Positions 1 to 12,600 of a stretch of 64,000 nt of DNA are shown piece by piece. How positions within the stretch are numbered: the stretch's first letter is position 1; every line of letters begins with the position of its first letter. The position numbers and the translations under genes were made by a program. This DNA comes from Dryococelus australis (lineage: Eukaryota; Arthropoda; Insecta; Phasmatodea; Phasmatidae), in contig CM056999.1 in the NCBI GenBank assembly GCA_029891345.1, forward strand, positions 31,802,418 to 31,866,417, given 5' to 3'. The notes beneath the pieces were generated by a model, which was given only the letters and a program-made list of their open reading frames with translations, was not told where the DNA came from and searched no databases.

Positions 1-392
1 GACTTTAAGATGTAATACTGTTCTTTGTTTTTCTCTGCGTACGTTACTGTGAGTGACCCAGCAATTACTTGCGTTAAAATATGTAAAATTTATGACGAAT
101 TTTTATTTATTTCGTTTTTGTAATTCTCGTTTCAGAAATGCGTAACCACGAACCACTGAATTAATGAATTTAATTTTAACTCTAAATATACTATAGTTAT
201 CTTATGATGTAGGCGCTACCTTGATGGAACAGCGGAAAATGTTCAACGTATATTTGGAATTCGACTGCAAGCCTTGATTCACTAAAAAGAAACCAGTTGT
301 TTCAGTGACTGATGTACGGTGATTTAATGTGAATCCAAGTGATTTGAATAAATATTACTGTTCCAGCTGTTTTTTTTTTTTTTTTGTGAATT

Positions 393-990
393 CCTCTATA
401 TAAAGAAAGTAAATAGGGCTGTAGGAACTATAATTCCTACAATATTGCTGCACGTCGCTGCCCGGTGTATACTTTGCGACGAGAGCTGGAGGTCAAGTTT
501 GTAACGTTAGACGAAGAGAGCGGCCTTCCATAAAGAACACCGCCGCACACGCGATCAACTTATCGCATCTTGCGAATTACTGACCATGAGAAGCTCAAAT
601 TTCTCCACTTATCACGTAGGAATGTCCATTACCTTTCGCAGAACAACTTGGATTGCCGAGAACGTTCTAGATGGCATCTACCTCATACCACGTGAAGGCC
701 TCTGAGGGGGGGGGAATGACTAAGAGTCGAGAGTTTAGCATCCTGTGCGACCTTACGCGATCTGCGGGACTGTGGACTGAATTCGTGAGTGAAAAGACTC
801 TAATAAAGCTTTGCTTGACACGGAGATAAGGATAAGAAGTGTTAATAGGACGCTCAGATTAGTAAATAACATATGTTTGACTGTTTGTAGCATTGAGAAT
901 AAATATAATAGTTAAATTTCGTTATTTAAGGTTTATTGAGACCTCCATCCCTCACGAACTCGGATGTGCCCCTCAAAAATTCTTGTAACA
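393..990 (+). repeat. Candidate LTR-derived fragment (3' part)
   Basis: The last 45 bases, around CCTCCATCCCTCACGAACTC and ending in TTGTAACA at 990, closely match the end of the candidate solo LTR at 41612-42528. A second shared block with GTGAGTGAAA lies about 200 bases earlier in this copy. A TATAAA-like box sits near 396. A TG-starting 5' boundary could not be placed, so this is a repeat fragment, possibly of a Gypsy-type LTR. Confidence 0.35.
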
Positions 991-1003
991 ATATACATGT
1001 TAG

Positions 1004-1243
1004 TATAGGCTTTTCACGGTAAAGTGAGCACTTTTGAAAACCCTCTCATTAAGAATAATAGTTAATAAATATATTTTATTGTAATTTTAGACGTTAACTT
1101 TTGAGTGCGGTGGAACCTACAGGCTGTGTTTATTACTAACATTGCAATATTTATTTATAAAGGTAGTCAAAGTATAAAAAAAGGCTGAAATAAAAAAGTA
1201 ACTAGGGTCTCAAAAGTGCTCACTTTACCGTGAACAGCCTATA
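1004..1243. repeat. MITE family 1, copy 1 (short ~240-bp form)
   Basis: Both ends carry the same inverted terminal repeat, beginning TAGGCT-TTTCACGGTAAAG on the left and ending in its complement ...CTTTACCGTGAACAGCCTA on the right. The interior is AT-rich and has no ORF. TA dinucleotides flank each end, which fits a Tc1/mariner-type non-autonomous element. The interior resembles the copy at 53336-53573. Confidence 0.72.
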
Positions 1244-2127
1244 TACATTCAGCAATAAGACGTATTTTTGGTACCAATGTAAATTATTGTTAAAAGCAAC
1301 ACCAACAGACCTGTGTGTTGTGATCACGTTTCAGATTGTAAATCTATGTAACAAAATATTATTTTGATTAGCTGCAGATTAGACAGAAAAAATCATATTG
1401 ATTTTCGCATAGTTTCTGCGATAATTAACGTAGCAAGAAATTCAGGCGCAACTTCTGAAGTTAAGTTTCTTCTGATTTGAAGACAGGCCACACAACTGTT
1501 CTGGTGTAGTTTTTCTTTGCTGATCTGTTCTCAGTATTGTTACAGTAGAAGTGTTTTATCCAGCGTGTAGTGAGCGTCAATCCAGGGACTGACGTAACCG
1601 GATTCAGCTGTAGTGTACATAATACAGCTGTTCAGTGACAGTTCATAGTTAACGTTCGTATTTTGTACTGCAAGGTATTCAATAAATGACCAAAAGCTCC
1701 TTCCGTCTTGAGCGGATTCCGTGCCACCTAACTTACAACTCACTACTTAGAAAAAAATTTGATCGTGCAGGAGTTGGGATGCGAATTTCACAAATCAGAC
1801 CTCGCCTACCAATAGGAGGGCATTGTTCTAGCCAAAAAAAAAAACACTATGTTGTTGCCATGGTAGGATATTTTATTGGCTAAACAAAACTTTCATCTTC
1901 AACATAACTTACTTTGTTCGTGTAACAAAACATCCATTTGAGGTTAAGAAACATTTCTGTTATGTCGAAAATATGTTCATGGAATAATACTATTTGGTTG
2001 AATAAACTCTTAATATTCTTGGGTTGTATAAAGCATGAGTATTTTGTTGGTCCAGTGTCGTCACACAAGTTCGACGCCGTTCCTCTTATGATCTCCAGGT
2101 ACCCAGCGACACTCCAATATATAGTTT
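1244..2127. other. AT-rich non-coding stretch
   Basis: No homology-bearing reading frame, RNA gene or repeat boundary was recognised. The short open frames here lack coding character. Confidence 0.6.
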
Positions 2128-2516
2128 AGTATTGGTTTCTTCACACTTTTTGAATCAAACCTTGGAAAAATCCTCGTGTTTATGACGTGTCTGGATGTCT
2201 TCTAAATATCCAATGTATCATAAGCGTTTTATATTTATGTTAGCATAAAAGTAACTTATTTTAGGTGAAATTAAAAAATTACATATATTTTATTTATAAG
2301 TTATAATATTTCATTTATAATAAATATGAATAATAGGCCAAATAAAAAAGAAAAATAGGTGTGCTGGTAATGCCTACTAAGAAGTAGATCTTATCCAGAA
2401 CATTATTACACTTAGTGAGTACTTTGGCGTTATTTTCGTTCGCTTGAGGCGGAGAAACATCCTGGAAATAGAATCATAGCAGTACTTCAGAAAAGTTGGA
2501 AGTACCCGTGAATGGA
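2128..2516. repeat. MITE family 2, candidate copy 1
   Basis: The right end (around 2480-2516) is the inverse complement of a segment near 31935-31975 (shared core ACTTCCAAC..TTCCTGAAG). The left end around 2135 shares TTTCTTCACACTT with 5785. This suggests a second short inverted-repeat family, but the boundaries are uncertain. Confidence 0.33.
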
Positions 2517-2639
2517 ATGTACCGCGCCAAGTACCCGTCAGGTGCCACTACACTGTACTTCCACTGAGCGAGGTGGTAGTTCCGGATTCCATTCCCTATT
2601 TAGTCACCGGGATATTCGCATTTGGGAGACGTGGCTGTA

Positions 2640-2790
2640 GTTGCCCCGTAGACTGGTGGGTTTTCCCGGAACACTACCCCTTACCGCTTCCCGCGTCCTT
2701 GCATTCCACTGCTGCTGTATCTTCGATTCTCATCGCTCTCATCAGCGCTCAAGACCTCTATAGTAAGCGACGACCATAACCTCTCAATTC
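2640..2790 (+). repeat. Headless SINE fragment
   Basis: The segment with GTGGGTTTTCCCGGAACAC, CCTTGCATTCCACTGCTGCT and the following GACCTCTATAG..CGACGACC aligns block by block with the body of the SINE at 34925-35165. The tRNA-like head is not evident. It ends about 40 bases before MITE copy 2. Confidence 0.45.
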
Positions 2791-2828
2791 TGATAATCTC
2801 GTCATCAAGAGATGTTAAGATCTACGTA

Positions 2829-3238
2829 TAGGCTATTCACGGTCAACTGAACACCTTTGAAAGCCCTGCTTAAGACTTACTTGTATGCACGTTGTGCATT
2901 CTTCTGCCTTATGTAAAATTATCTTTGCCGCGGCCCTCATCAATTTATTCATGCGTCGGTCAAGTGAAATTATGAAATTAATAGAAAAGTAAATATTTTA
3001 CTAATCTCCTTATTTTTACAATTCGATGTGTTAAAAAAAAATAGAAAGCGAAAGAAAAATTAAAGTTATCAGACAACACCTTTTATTCGACGTTAAGATA
3101 TGGAACTTCTTGCCTCCACTGTAACCAACTTTACTGGGTGCATCCCGCTCAGTGCACCCGTTAAAATATATGCAAGTATGAGAAGTGACTTTTTTCTACG
3201 GGTGGTTTCAAAACTGGTCGCTTTATCGCGAACAGCGC
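2829..3238. repeat. MITE family 1, copy 2 (long ~410-bp form)
   Basis: It starts TAGGCTATTCACGGTCAACT and ends with the diverged complement near GGTTTCAAAACTGGTCGCTTTATCGCGAACAGC. The interior (CTGCTTAAGA.. and the TTAACGTC-like block) matches the long copies at 34014-34440 and 36799-37130. The first ~45 codons of an open frame starting at 3100 lie inside it, so that frame start is transposon-derived. Confidence 0.65.
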
Positions 3239-3669
3239 TCACCTGCCTTCACTATGGCGCCGACACGCCGGCATTGCGACGCACGTGCCAGGGTCGTCGG
3301 GACGTCGTGGACCGAGGCCAACTCCCCGCCGAACCACGCGAGCGAGCGGAATCAGCATTCAGTCTGGTGGTGCGGGGAGCGGCAGTTCCAGTGATTGGTT
3401 TGGAAACACCGAATATCGCCATGGCAACTCTCTCAGTTGTTGCCACCCCTTCATCACCTCCCCCTACCCTCCTGCCGCAGTGCTACTTTTCCCGGCACTC
3501 AGATCCATCTCTGGCATCTCGTAAGTTTCTTCGCGTCATAGCAATTCTGACGGCCGAGTGTACAAAGTGCATCGCCATTCAGCCGACACTCCAACTACAG
3601 AATTCGCGCAAATCAGCTGCATTGGATTTTAACAGCCATGCGTTTTCTTCAGTCGCACGCCGTAAATAA
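3239..3669 (+). other. GC-rich segment with an unrecognised open frame
   Basis: This ~430-base block is much richer in GC and CpG than its surroundings. An open frame (ATG at 3100 inside the MITE, stop at 3667) crosses it, but the product is arginine/proline-rich and resembles no family I know. A splice-donor-like GTAAGT lies at 3521. It could be a host CpG island or first exon, or simply GC-rich repeat DNA. The frame is probably not a gene. Confidence 0.25.
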
Positions 3670-4487
3670 CAGCGTAGATGGATTATTTGTGCCTCTTCTT
3701 GATTTTTGTTATTAGAGTAGGGCGAATTATTGTGAAATTAGTGACATTTTAAGATTATTTGCTATTTAAGAAATACTCCATTCATGGGCTTCTGTTTTAA
3801 CAAAAATAGGCTGCAAACATTTATATTTAAAAAAATTGTTATACTTTTTTGAGGTTAAAATATTACGTAATTTTACACGTTAAGGTAAGTAGGTAATAAC
3901 GATATTTGGTTTCATGATAATGATGAGGTAATTTCAGGAACTCTTTTGAACTTAAAATTCACAACAATTCAATGCTTGTTACAATGTGTTATTCATGAAA
4001 TAATTATGACGAATTAAAAATATGATATGAATATTTGGGATTTGTTTTTCATTACTATTCAGATTCGTTGCACTCAAATAAATGTTTGTAATTTTACAAA
4101 CCAATTTTTTGTAAACTAGTTGCCAAAAACATTTTTAGTGCCGTTTTAAAATAAAGACTAGATTTTGCAAGTCTCAGCATTACTGCAAGAATTTTTCTGT
4201 AGTTCTACAAATCCTATTTTTGCACTAGTACAAATGGAATAGGTTTACAAACAATTTTTTTAAATTTAAAGTGTCAGTTTATTACAAAAAAATTCACTTC
4301 GGTTTTCAAACATTTTTTGTGTGCTTTTTGTTTTTTCTCAGTCAAGACACGCGTAAAAAATGCTTCTTAATCAGTAGCTACATAATGAAATCTAAAAACA
4401 TTGTTGCCAGAATAATATAATCAAGTATTGTTTTACAATAATACTGCTAGCCCGCCATCGCTTCACTCAGGTTATTGAAATGCATAC
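3670..4487. other. AT-rich non-coding stretch
   Basis: Very AT-rich. No feature was recognised. Confidence 0.6.
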
Positions 4488-5027
4488 CAATATATGCGAC
4501 TATCCGTGACTACCTGAGACTACCCGTCACTACCTCTGACAACCTGCGACTACCCGTGACCACCTCTGGCAACCTGCGACTACCCGTGACCACCTGCGAC
4601 TACCTGTGATTTCCCGTGACTACCTGCTAGTACCTGCGACAACTGGGACAATTTGTGACAACCTCCGACTCTCTGCGACTACCTGTGACGACCTGAGACT
4701 ACGTCCGACTATCCATGATTATCTGCGACTACCTATATCTACCCGAGACTACTTACGACTACCTGCGACTACGCGCGACAACCTGCGACTACCCGTGACC
4801 ACCTGCGACTACCTGTGATTTCCCGTGACTACCTGCTAGTACCTGCGACAACTGGGACAATTTGTGACAACCTCCGACTCTCTGCGACTACCTGTGACGA
4901 CCCGAGACTACGTCCGACTATCCATGATTATCTGCGACTACCTATATCTACCCGAGACTACTTACGACTACCTGCGACTACGCGCGACAACTTGCGACTA
5001 CCCGCGACTACTTACGACTGCTTGCGT
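4488..5027 (+). repeat. Decamer minisatellite with a 209-bp higher-order repeat
   Basis: The block is built from variants of a 10-base unit, CTGCGACTAC or CTGTGACTAC. The segment starting at 4606 recurs almost unchanged from 4815, giving a 209-base higher-order period. Because 10 is not a multiple of 3, each frame reads the same ten-residue motif (DYLRLPATTR-like), which explains several open frames here. They are not genes. Confidence 0.93.
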
Positions 5028-5767
5028 ATTTTTTATATTAACATACATAATTTCTTCTAACATTGTTTCTATTTATCTTAAATGGTTTTGATACCCAAGT
5101 AGTTCATTTTTCTTCGACTTGGTTATAAATTTTGAAATTTCTCAAGGAGTTTTTTTTTTATTAAACATAGCCTATGTCCATGTGGGAGAATGTAGTTTTC
5201 TAACAGTGAAAGAATTGGGCCTGTATTATTGGTAGAGCATTCATAGAAAGCAGCCAAGTAGCTTATTTTTTCTGACTTGGTTTTCAACTATTACTATTTC
5301 TTACGGATAAAAAAAAATTAAGCATTGTCTATGTCCATTTGAAAGAATATAGCTTTCAGATAGCGAACGAATCATAACAATCGGTTGTGTAGTTTCCGAG
5401 ATTAACCGAGACATATAAACAAATAAACAAATTCACATTACCTTTTTATAATAATATTATTTTAGACAATAAAAACGTATTTCTCCGTATTTGAGGCATT
5501 CCTTAAAATCTATAAAATCATATAAGTTTCAGTATGTAGTCATTAAGTGCTTTTAATTTTATACAAAATATTAGTTACTGTGTTTAATTCCCAATAATAT
5601 ACAGTCGGTAAAATGCAAGTAAAAAGACGACATAATGCCAGAGAGCACGACAATTTTGCTGTGCTGCTAATCCTTCAGAAATGATACTGTGGAACATGTT
5701 GCGCCCTTTGCGAATAAACGTCCTAACTAGTATAACATTTCGCTCATACGTCCTTCAGTAGGTATAT
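5028..5767. other. AT-rich non-coding stretch
   Basis: No gene seen. Two diverged copies of a ~150-base motif (around 5105-5230 and 5265-5380, sharing ACTTGGTT and TATGTCCAT blocks) suggest an old tandem or repeat-derived sequence. Confidence 0.5.
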
Positions 5768-5860
5768 TATAGGCCATTCACGTTTCTTCACACTTCTCTG
5801 AAGCACTGTTGAAATTCTACTTTTGGTTACACTGCCATGTGACTTCTACGTTTTACCATA
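5768..5860 (+). repeat. MITE family 2, candidate end
   Basis: TAGGCCATTCACGTTTCTTC followed by CTGAAGCACTGTTGAAATTCTAC matches 31935-31990 (CCATTCACTGTTACTTCC..CTGAAGCCCTGTTAAAGTTCTAC). A partner end was not placed. Confidence 0.35.
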
Positions 5861-6022
5861 AGATGCTTTATATATTATTTTCAGCTGTTCATATGATTAT
5901 TTCATATTTCAAAAACTATTTAGTACGAATGTTCACAATTTTGGCCTACAAAATTTTTTTGGTCAGCTTTATGACTTTTTAGCAATGACGATAGTTCCTA
6001 CGGTTATTATTTTACATTTTTA

Positions 6023-6259
6023 TAGGCTGTTCACGATAAAGTGAGCACTTTTGAAGACATAGTTACTTTTATCTTTCAGCCAATTTTTTTCCTTCAACAA
6101 CATTTTAAAATGAAAACTGCCTTGTAAGTAATAAGCAGTGTGTGCGCATTCCACCACACTCGGAAGTTAACATCTAATTCTAAAATATAAATATATTTAA
6201 ATACTATTTTTACAAATAGGAGGGATTTCAAAAGAGCTCACTTTATATTGAATAGCCTT
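6023..6259. repeat. MITE family 1, copy 3 (short form)
   Basis: The left end TAGGCTGTTCACGATAAAGT and the right end (complement, ..TTCAAAAGAGCTCACTTTATATTGAATAGCC) form a diverged terminal inverted repeat. At ~240 bp the length matches the copies at 1004 and 53336. Confidence 0.68.
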
Positions 6260-6719
6260 TAAGGTATTTTTGTCATACGCGACATAGCACATTATATCTA
6301 ATACACGTTAATATTTTGCCGAGACTGTGTTTAACCATGTTACAACTGAGGGTGAAACAACTGTAGTATTTAACATCTTGTTATTGATATGCGTTGGGTT
6401 ATTTCGTTAAAAGACGACATTAATTGAAATTTATATTAAAACGAAGTAGCAACCAGAGTAGCAGGGGCGTGGGGGTCCTATATAGAAGGGGATGCCGCCT
6501 TGATTAAGAGGATTATCGATTTGATATCAAATTGGTTGTATTAAGGATTAATCCGATCAAAAATTTGAATCCGATTTTAATCAGATGATTTTTTTTGGTT
6601 CAATCCTAATCCTTTACCCAATCCAATCAATTTTTTTAATTTTTTTATTTAGTGCGAATTGATAAGTGTATAGTTTTGCAAAGGTGTGCTATGGCACTTT
6701 ATTTTATTCTTATTGTTTT

Positions 6720-6995
6720 GGGGGTGGGAGCAGCTCTGGTAGATGTTGATGCTCTGAGCTCTGTCGTGGTACTGAAGTGGTCGTGTATTGTGGAAGGGTT
6801 ATATATAGGAGAGCGATTTTCACCCTCTGAGTACTGGTGTGGTACTGAGGTGTGATGTGCTGGGGAAGGGGTAAAATGAACTTTTGTAATATAAATATTT
6901 GGAGAGCGGCTCTGGTAGATGTTGCCACTCTGAGCTCTGGCATAGTACTGTGGTGAGGCTGTGCAGGGGAAGGGGTTTATATATATATTTGTGTA
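6720..6995 (+). repeat. Diverged tandem repeat
   Basis: GCTCTGGTAGATGTTG followed by CTCTGAGCTCTG occurs at ~6733 and again at ~6908. GGGGAAGGGGT followed by TTTGTAATAT occurs near 6861 and 6967. The copies are offset by roughly 100-180 bases and diverged. Open frames across them on both strands are repeat by-products. Confidence 0.5.
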
Positions 6996-8720
6996 ATATC
7001 TTAATTTTTAGAGTATTTCGTATGACAGGCGACTGAGAGACGTGCAGCACGATTGACAGGTAATGGCAAAATTTAGTAAGGAGTATTTAATTAAATTATT
7101 ATGTAATGAAAATCAAATAAATGAAAAGAGAGAATACATCTACAAGGTGATTTCATTAACCCGTCCTGTATGGTAGCAATATAGATATAGTTTACAACAG
7201 ACTAAACAATCACAACTACGTGAGTCTCCTGTATGAAATTAAATAACGAGTTCTACCTACAACAAAGGCAAAATGTACCTAGCAATACATTAATTGCATT
7301 ACTTTAATCAAACGTCACAATCGAAACAGATTTGAAAGCACGTAGGAAACTGTACAAGCACCTCTCCCAAAACACACCTGTGAGGTTAGTGAAGCAATGC
7401 CTTGAAATTACGCAACAAACTCGGAAATGAACGAAAAGAGAGCTGAATACGATTTCTGTGACAAAATAAATGAAATATAGGTAACAATATATAAATTACA
7501 TTACTTGAATTTTAAAAAAAACATGTAATGAAATCGTGCAAGCAGGAGAAACACTTCTGGTCGGCAGCGAGGTCAGTTAATGAATGTCTTATAAGCTGTG
7601 TGTCGGGAGTGTGGCTGCTAGGCAACTCAGCTGAAATTACAGGAAAGAGAGTTGAATACAAAACGACTATTCCCAAGCAGGTAACATTACCCATGAGAAA
7701 AATGAAAACTTATAATGTACCAAAAGTATAAGGAATGGACCAGAAAATGAATAAATATATATTTCAAACATCAGAATGAACAACTTTGTGGTCTCCTAAA
7801 TAAAGCATTACCTCACTAAACGAATTATAGAACCTATTTACCTACAAAATGAAAATTCGTTTACTGCCCGTATGAAATCCTGCATGGATGGAAGCAGATT
7901 TATTTTAAAAGAAATGCAAACTAGTACTGAGAAAAATTTACCCAGATTTTAACACAAGTTTCGTTTAATTATTAATCTTTCAGAGCTGTTTATGTGTGTG
8001 TAAAGTATGATTGTGTTTTAACACCATGTTGTTTCCCAGCAGTAGTAGTAATTTGTTTTGTATGATATGTTTAAAGTAAAAATCGGTGGACTCTAGCTCT
8101 TGCTACTGTAAAACTAAAAGGTCAGCTGGGAACATTCTTCTACTTGGCTCCTGAAAAGTTATTTTTGTCAAACCACTCTCCCTTTCTTGCCACCACATTG
8201 TGTTAAGCTTTGACTGACACAGTTTCTCAACATGCTATGAGTCCCCTCGTTTTGATTCATATTCATCCATTCAGACGTCCGATTTTCTCAAACACTTTTG
8301 TAATTACGTTTCCCCCTCAGCTCTTCAAATATGTTTTATCAAATTTCCTTGATGGAATTGTTGGTTTAAATTAAAACAAATATTTTTCTCCCTTGAATTT
8401 CTTGCGAAAGTGAGTAAGCAACCAAATACCTGAGTTTAAATTCTTTTGAAGCTCTAAACCTGAAAAGCTTACCGTCACTGCTAGTCACCTACTTGTTCCA
8501 TGTGTACCAACATTTTTGTTTAAAACTTCTCTTTAGTAATATAAAATGTTATCCACTTATCATTTACAAAGCAAAATATTTAGACATTTGTGAATTAAAA
8601 ACTAAAAATAAAAAGACACACTACTCCTTTTTAACATAGAAAAATGTTTTATTCTAACTTTTTTTTTCAAACATCAACCTTAAAAACAATTTATTTACTA
8701 ATGCTCTTAAAAATTGCATT
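6996..8720. other. Non-coding stretch
   Basis: No conserved protein, RNA gene or element end was recognised across 1.7 kb. Only short, low-quality open frames occur. Confidence 0.55.
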
Positions 8721-8723
8721 AAA

Positions 8724-8945
8724 ACAAACATTTATCAAATACTTTATGATCCCAAACCAAGTTAATATATACAACAAACATTTATCAAAGACTGGATGAT
8801 CAAAAACAAGTTAATATTTACAATAACCTTTTCAAGATAATTCCTATAAAGATATTTTACACCAATAATTAAAAAAATATCAATTCACAAACATTTAAGA
8901 ACTGAATTGTTAAACACTTTATAAGAAAAAACAAGTTATTATGTG
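8724..8945 (+). repeat. Short tandem repeat, ~50-bp unit, about three copies
   Basis: CAAACATTTATCAAATACTT..CAAGTTAATATATACAA is followed by CAAACATTTATCAAAGACTG..CAAGTTAATATTTACAA, and a third diverged copy (CAAACATTTAAGAACTG..CAAGTTATTATGTGCAA) lies near 8890. Such arrays often lie near the ends of large DNA elements, but no link to the Polinton could be shown. Confidence 0.55.
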
Positions 8946-9054
8946 CAACAAAATACCTAGTACTATATTTAGAGTATTCTAATGCAAAGTTATGTACATC
9001 ATTCGTACACATTAACACTATTCTTATTAATCATTCTTCTTACATTAAGAAACA

Positions 9055-9060
<6 letters not shown>

Positions 9061-9127
<67 letters not shown>
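9061..9127. repeat. (AT)n microsatellite
   Basis: An uninterrupted AT dinucleotide run of about 66 bases. Confidence 0.97.
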
Positions 9128-9129
<2 letters not shown>

Positions 9130-9698
9130 AAATTAAGAAATGAAAAAAAAATTACAAACTAGATCAAGGTGGAGGTCGTCTCTTTCCTTCCTGTATACCA
9201 TATTTACAATCTCTTGAGGAGTTAAGAAAAAATATGCTCACTGAAGTCATTCTTTTAAAGTGTCACATCCAGGAATATGATTACAGACACTCACACATGC
9301 CAAATGACTTCTTAGGACATACTCACATGCACATAGATGCCAGATTTATAAGTGGTGTTATGTCACACTGTTAATAGCATTTAACCTCTTCTTCCTACTT
9401 GAAAAATGGCCAGGGAAATTGGATCAAGAGCGCTGATACTGAAGTTACGTCATGCCTTACAGTTAGGCAACCAGGTAGCTGCAGTTTTGATGGTTAGGAA
9501 ACAGGTGTTACAAACAGTTGTAGAAATTGCAGACAGCTGTAGATAGATGTCATGTTGACTGTGGTATAGGAGGTGCGTGTTGTGGTGGCAGATGGACGTC
9601 ATTGGCGGTGTGGTACTGGCAGTTGTGGTATCGTGTGTGGGCTGTATTTATTATGATGATGTAACTGTTATTGGGGGAAATTTAAGAAATATATTTAG
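9128..9698. other. Flank downstream of the Polinton polymerase
   Basis: No further gene was recognised. This stretch should include the left end of the Polinton, but a terminal inverted repeat partner could not be identified by eye. A hydrophobic open frame on the plus strand (9577-9894) mostly overlaps the polymerase and is treated as a shadow. Confidence 0.5.
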
Positions 9699-12600
9699 GT
9701 ATTTTGTAGTGCCCCCAAGGTCATGTGGATACTCCATCTGTCAGAATGTAGCGTTTATCGTCCATATCTTACAACACTACCTTGGTTATGCGTTCGGTGT
9801 AGACTATGTGAGCACGCGAATGGAACTGATATTGGGTCCCCAAAACCCGTGTGTAATTTTCGAGGCAATTTTGATAATCCTCGTACCTGAGTAATTGCAA
9901 CATATTAGGTTTTACACACTTCGCCTTACGCATACATTGCTCATTCGCAACAGTGTATGCATAAAGCGTGGGATGTATACCCACAAAGTGTGTGATGATG
10001 CGACCAGCACATTCATCTTTCATCACCCCGGTACAGATTTTGTTCTTGTGGGGGAATTTTTGCAGGTTATCGAGCACATACTTGGATGATTAAACCACGC
10101 CTTTAATCTGGGGTAATTGCTTAAAAAATGTCATCACAAGCAACAGAATGTACCAAGGAATCGGCATCACAATAGAGGCAATGAAAGGTTGGAGGAGGAA
10201 ATTTGGTACACACATACTGATAATGAAATTTGTAGAGGGTTATTTTTTAAAAATCAAGAATTGCAACACCAGTGTACAAAGGTTTGTTGAACACTACATA
10301 ACTCTCTGACATCTCGATAAGGACCAAATTTTCATCAATGATCTGCCTTTGCTGGAATGTAGGATGCCCTATCAGCTCTGCAGCCCTGTATATCTTGTCA
10401 TACTTTGAAACGACTCTTGTGTCACTTTTCTGGCAGACATTCTACAACTTCTTACATAAATGTAATTATTCATCAGTTTGAATAACTAATTTCCAATTTG
10501 TTCGCAGCCTGAGCACGTTTCTCAATATTAAATTTGTTGTATGGCTCAATCCATGTGTTCTGCTCAAAGCACAAGACGCGATGAACAGAGTCAAGTTTGA
10601 CAGTGTACATCAAATAGTGCTTCAGTATTTACCCGTGTGTAACATATTTCTTCTGGGGTGCATGTGTCAAAGAAGATTCTCATGCAAGCCGTTCGGGGGT
10701 ATGCGATTTTCTGGGGCCAAAGGGAGATTAAATAATGCATCATGACAATTGTCCGAAAATAACAGATCCACTTCTGCGAAAAACAGGTGTCACCATCATT
10801 CACCGTATTTGCAAAATTCCACAATGAGAACTTGTCAGCCTCTACCAACTCAAAATTGACAATCGAAAGCTTAGATCGCTTTGTGTGGCTGTACAGCCTG
10901 TTCTCATCGAAACAGCATATATATTCCGATGCCACGCAGGGGTCGTAATCCTGACCCATGTAAATACTGTTGGTTTTCGCACGCCTTCTGGAAACCTGGG
11001 TAATGCCGCCCTTAACCCCGCAGTCTACAAAAATATACATGTGCTTGTCAGTTAACAGCTCTATCCATGCACATGTCATTAAAAATAAAGTGTCCTGTGA
11101 AAGAGACGGAGCTGTGGCATACATGATGGGGTCAAGACCGTAATGAGCCAATATACCGTCCTGAAATTTTCAAAAACATCTGCCAGAAAACAATTGTCCT
11201 CATGTAAGTATTGAATGTCATACTGCAGTAAATTGACGCAGTTGAACGCATCCCATGTGGCTTGGGCATGAGCATAATCCCCATTGCTAATGCCTTCACA
11301 TGTTATCACATTGTGAAATGTGTCCTTTGGTGGGAGTGCCATGAACATCAGACTGTCTGGTGACTTAACAAAGTCATAAGGAAAAACTCCCTTCCATTTT
11401 GCGAATTCGAATTGGGTGTTGTCTGGAAAAATCTTGCAGGTGAAACTCAATTCCACAGGTAGTAAATTACCTGCCAAAGTTTCGAGAGAGGCGCTCATAA
11501 ATTGTAATTGGTTAATACTATGTGATTTGAAATGTTGTGCCTTTCCACTGAAATCAGTCCCATTGGGAATTTGTTTGGTAATACATTTGTATTTCTCTAG
11601 GGTCACTCCAATCACTTGAATTTTACCAGGATGTTCACTTACCACGGTCCAATCGGGTTGAGTTACATGGCGTTCAGCCAAAGGCTTTATGAGAAAGTGA
11701 GCATCCTTGTTATGCAGGTTATGAAAAACAGCGACAAGTTGTCTCTTGGGCAGTCTGAAGTTCAAGTTGCATTTATTAGGTGTGTGACCTCTGATTTCGC
11801 CCATCAGATGGTTATGATCGACCACAATATCATCTCTTCTGAGTTTTTCTTGACAAATGTGACAACATGTTTGCACCGCCAACCTAACTTCATCAGCAAG
11901 GGTTTTTGGCTTCATCAGAAAAATCATGTTGTAAATTCCTGCAACCCACTTTGTAAGTTCAACTAATTTATAAACTAATTTGTACATACAATTAGCACCC
12001 ACAAACTCATAATAGTTAGTTAAACTTGGATTGTATGAACAAACCATCAAAATGCTACAAGCACATGGAACATGTTGGTTGATGGTAGTTGTATTACTAG
12101 TTTCACCATTAGGCGAACAAGTGGACATGGGCTTCAGACAACTTTCCAAGTATTTGTCATTCTCAGTGGGGAAAGTACTGTGAATTAATTTTTTGTTGCC
12201 GACAAAGAATAGTATGACTCACGAGTTTGTCCTCAGTTTGAAAATATTGTAGACAGTGCTTGTAAACAAATTTCTTACATGTTTCGTACTCAGCTGACTA
12301 CCAATCAGCTTTGACAAATTTGTAACACATACAAAATGCAAATGTGCGGCATTTCCTACAGCATGAATCGCCAAAATATTCACATGTTTGTCATGATGTA
12401 GAGGAAAAATAAGCATGGGTACGATAACCCCAACCTTGTTGCAAGTTTTGTCAATTATATTGCTATCTTTGTCTACTGTACAGTAAAAATCGATATAAAT
12501 AGTATTGTGCTCCTTGAACTTACGAATATCCTCTATGACTACAGGTGTCGACAACCTTCAGTATCCTAAATACCATGAGGATTTGTATATGAAGCAATAC

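Noticed and set aside
4606-5091. Open frames encoding repeated DYLRLP peptides
   Set aside because: They follow directly from the 10-bp minisatellite and have no independent coding signal.
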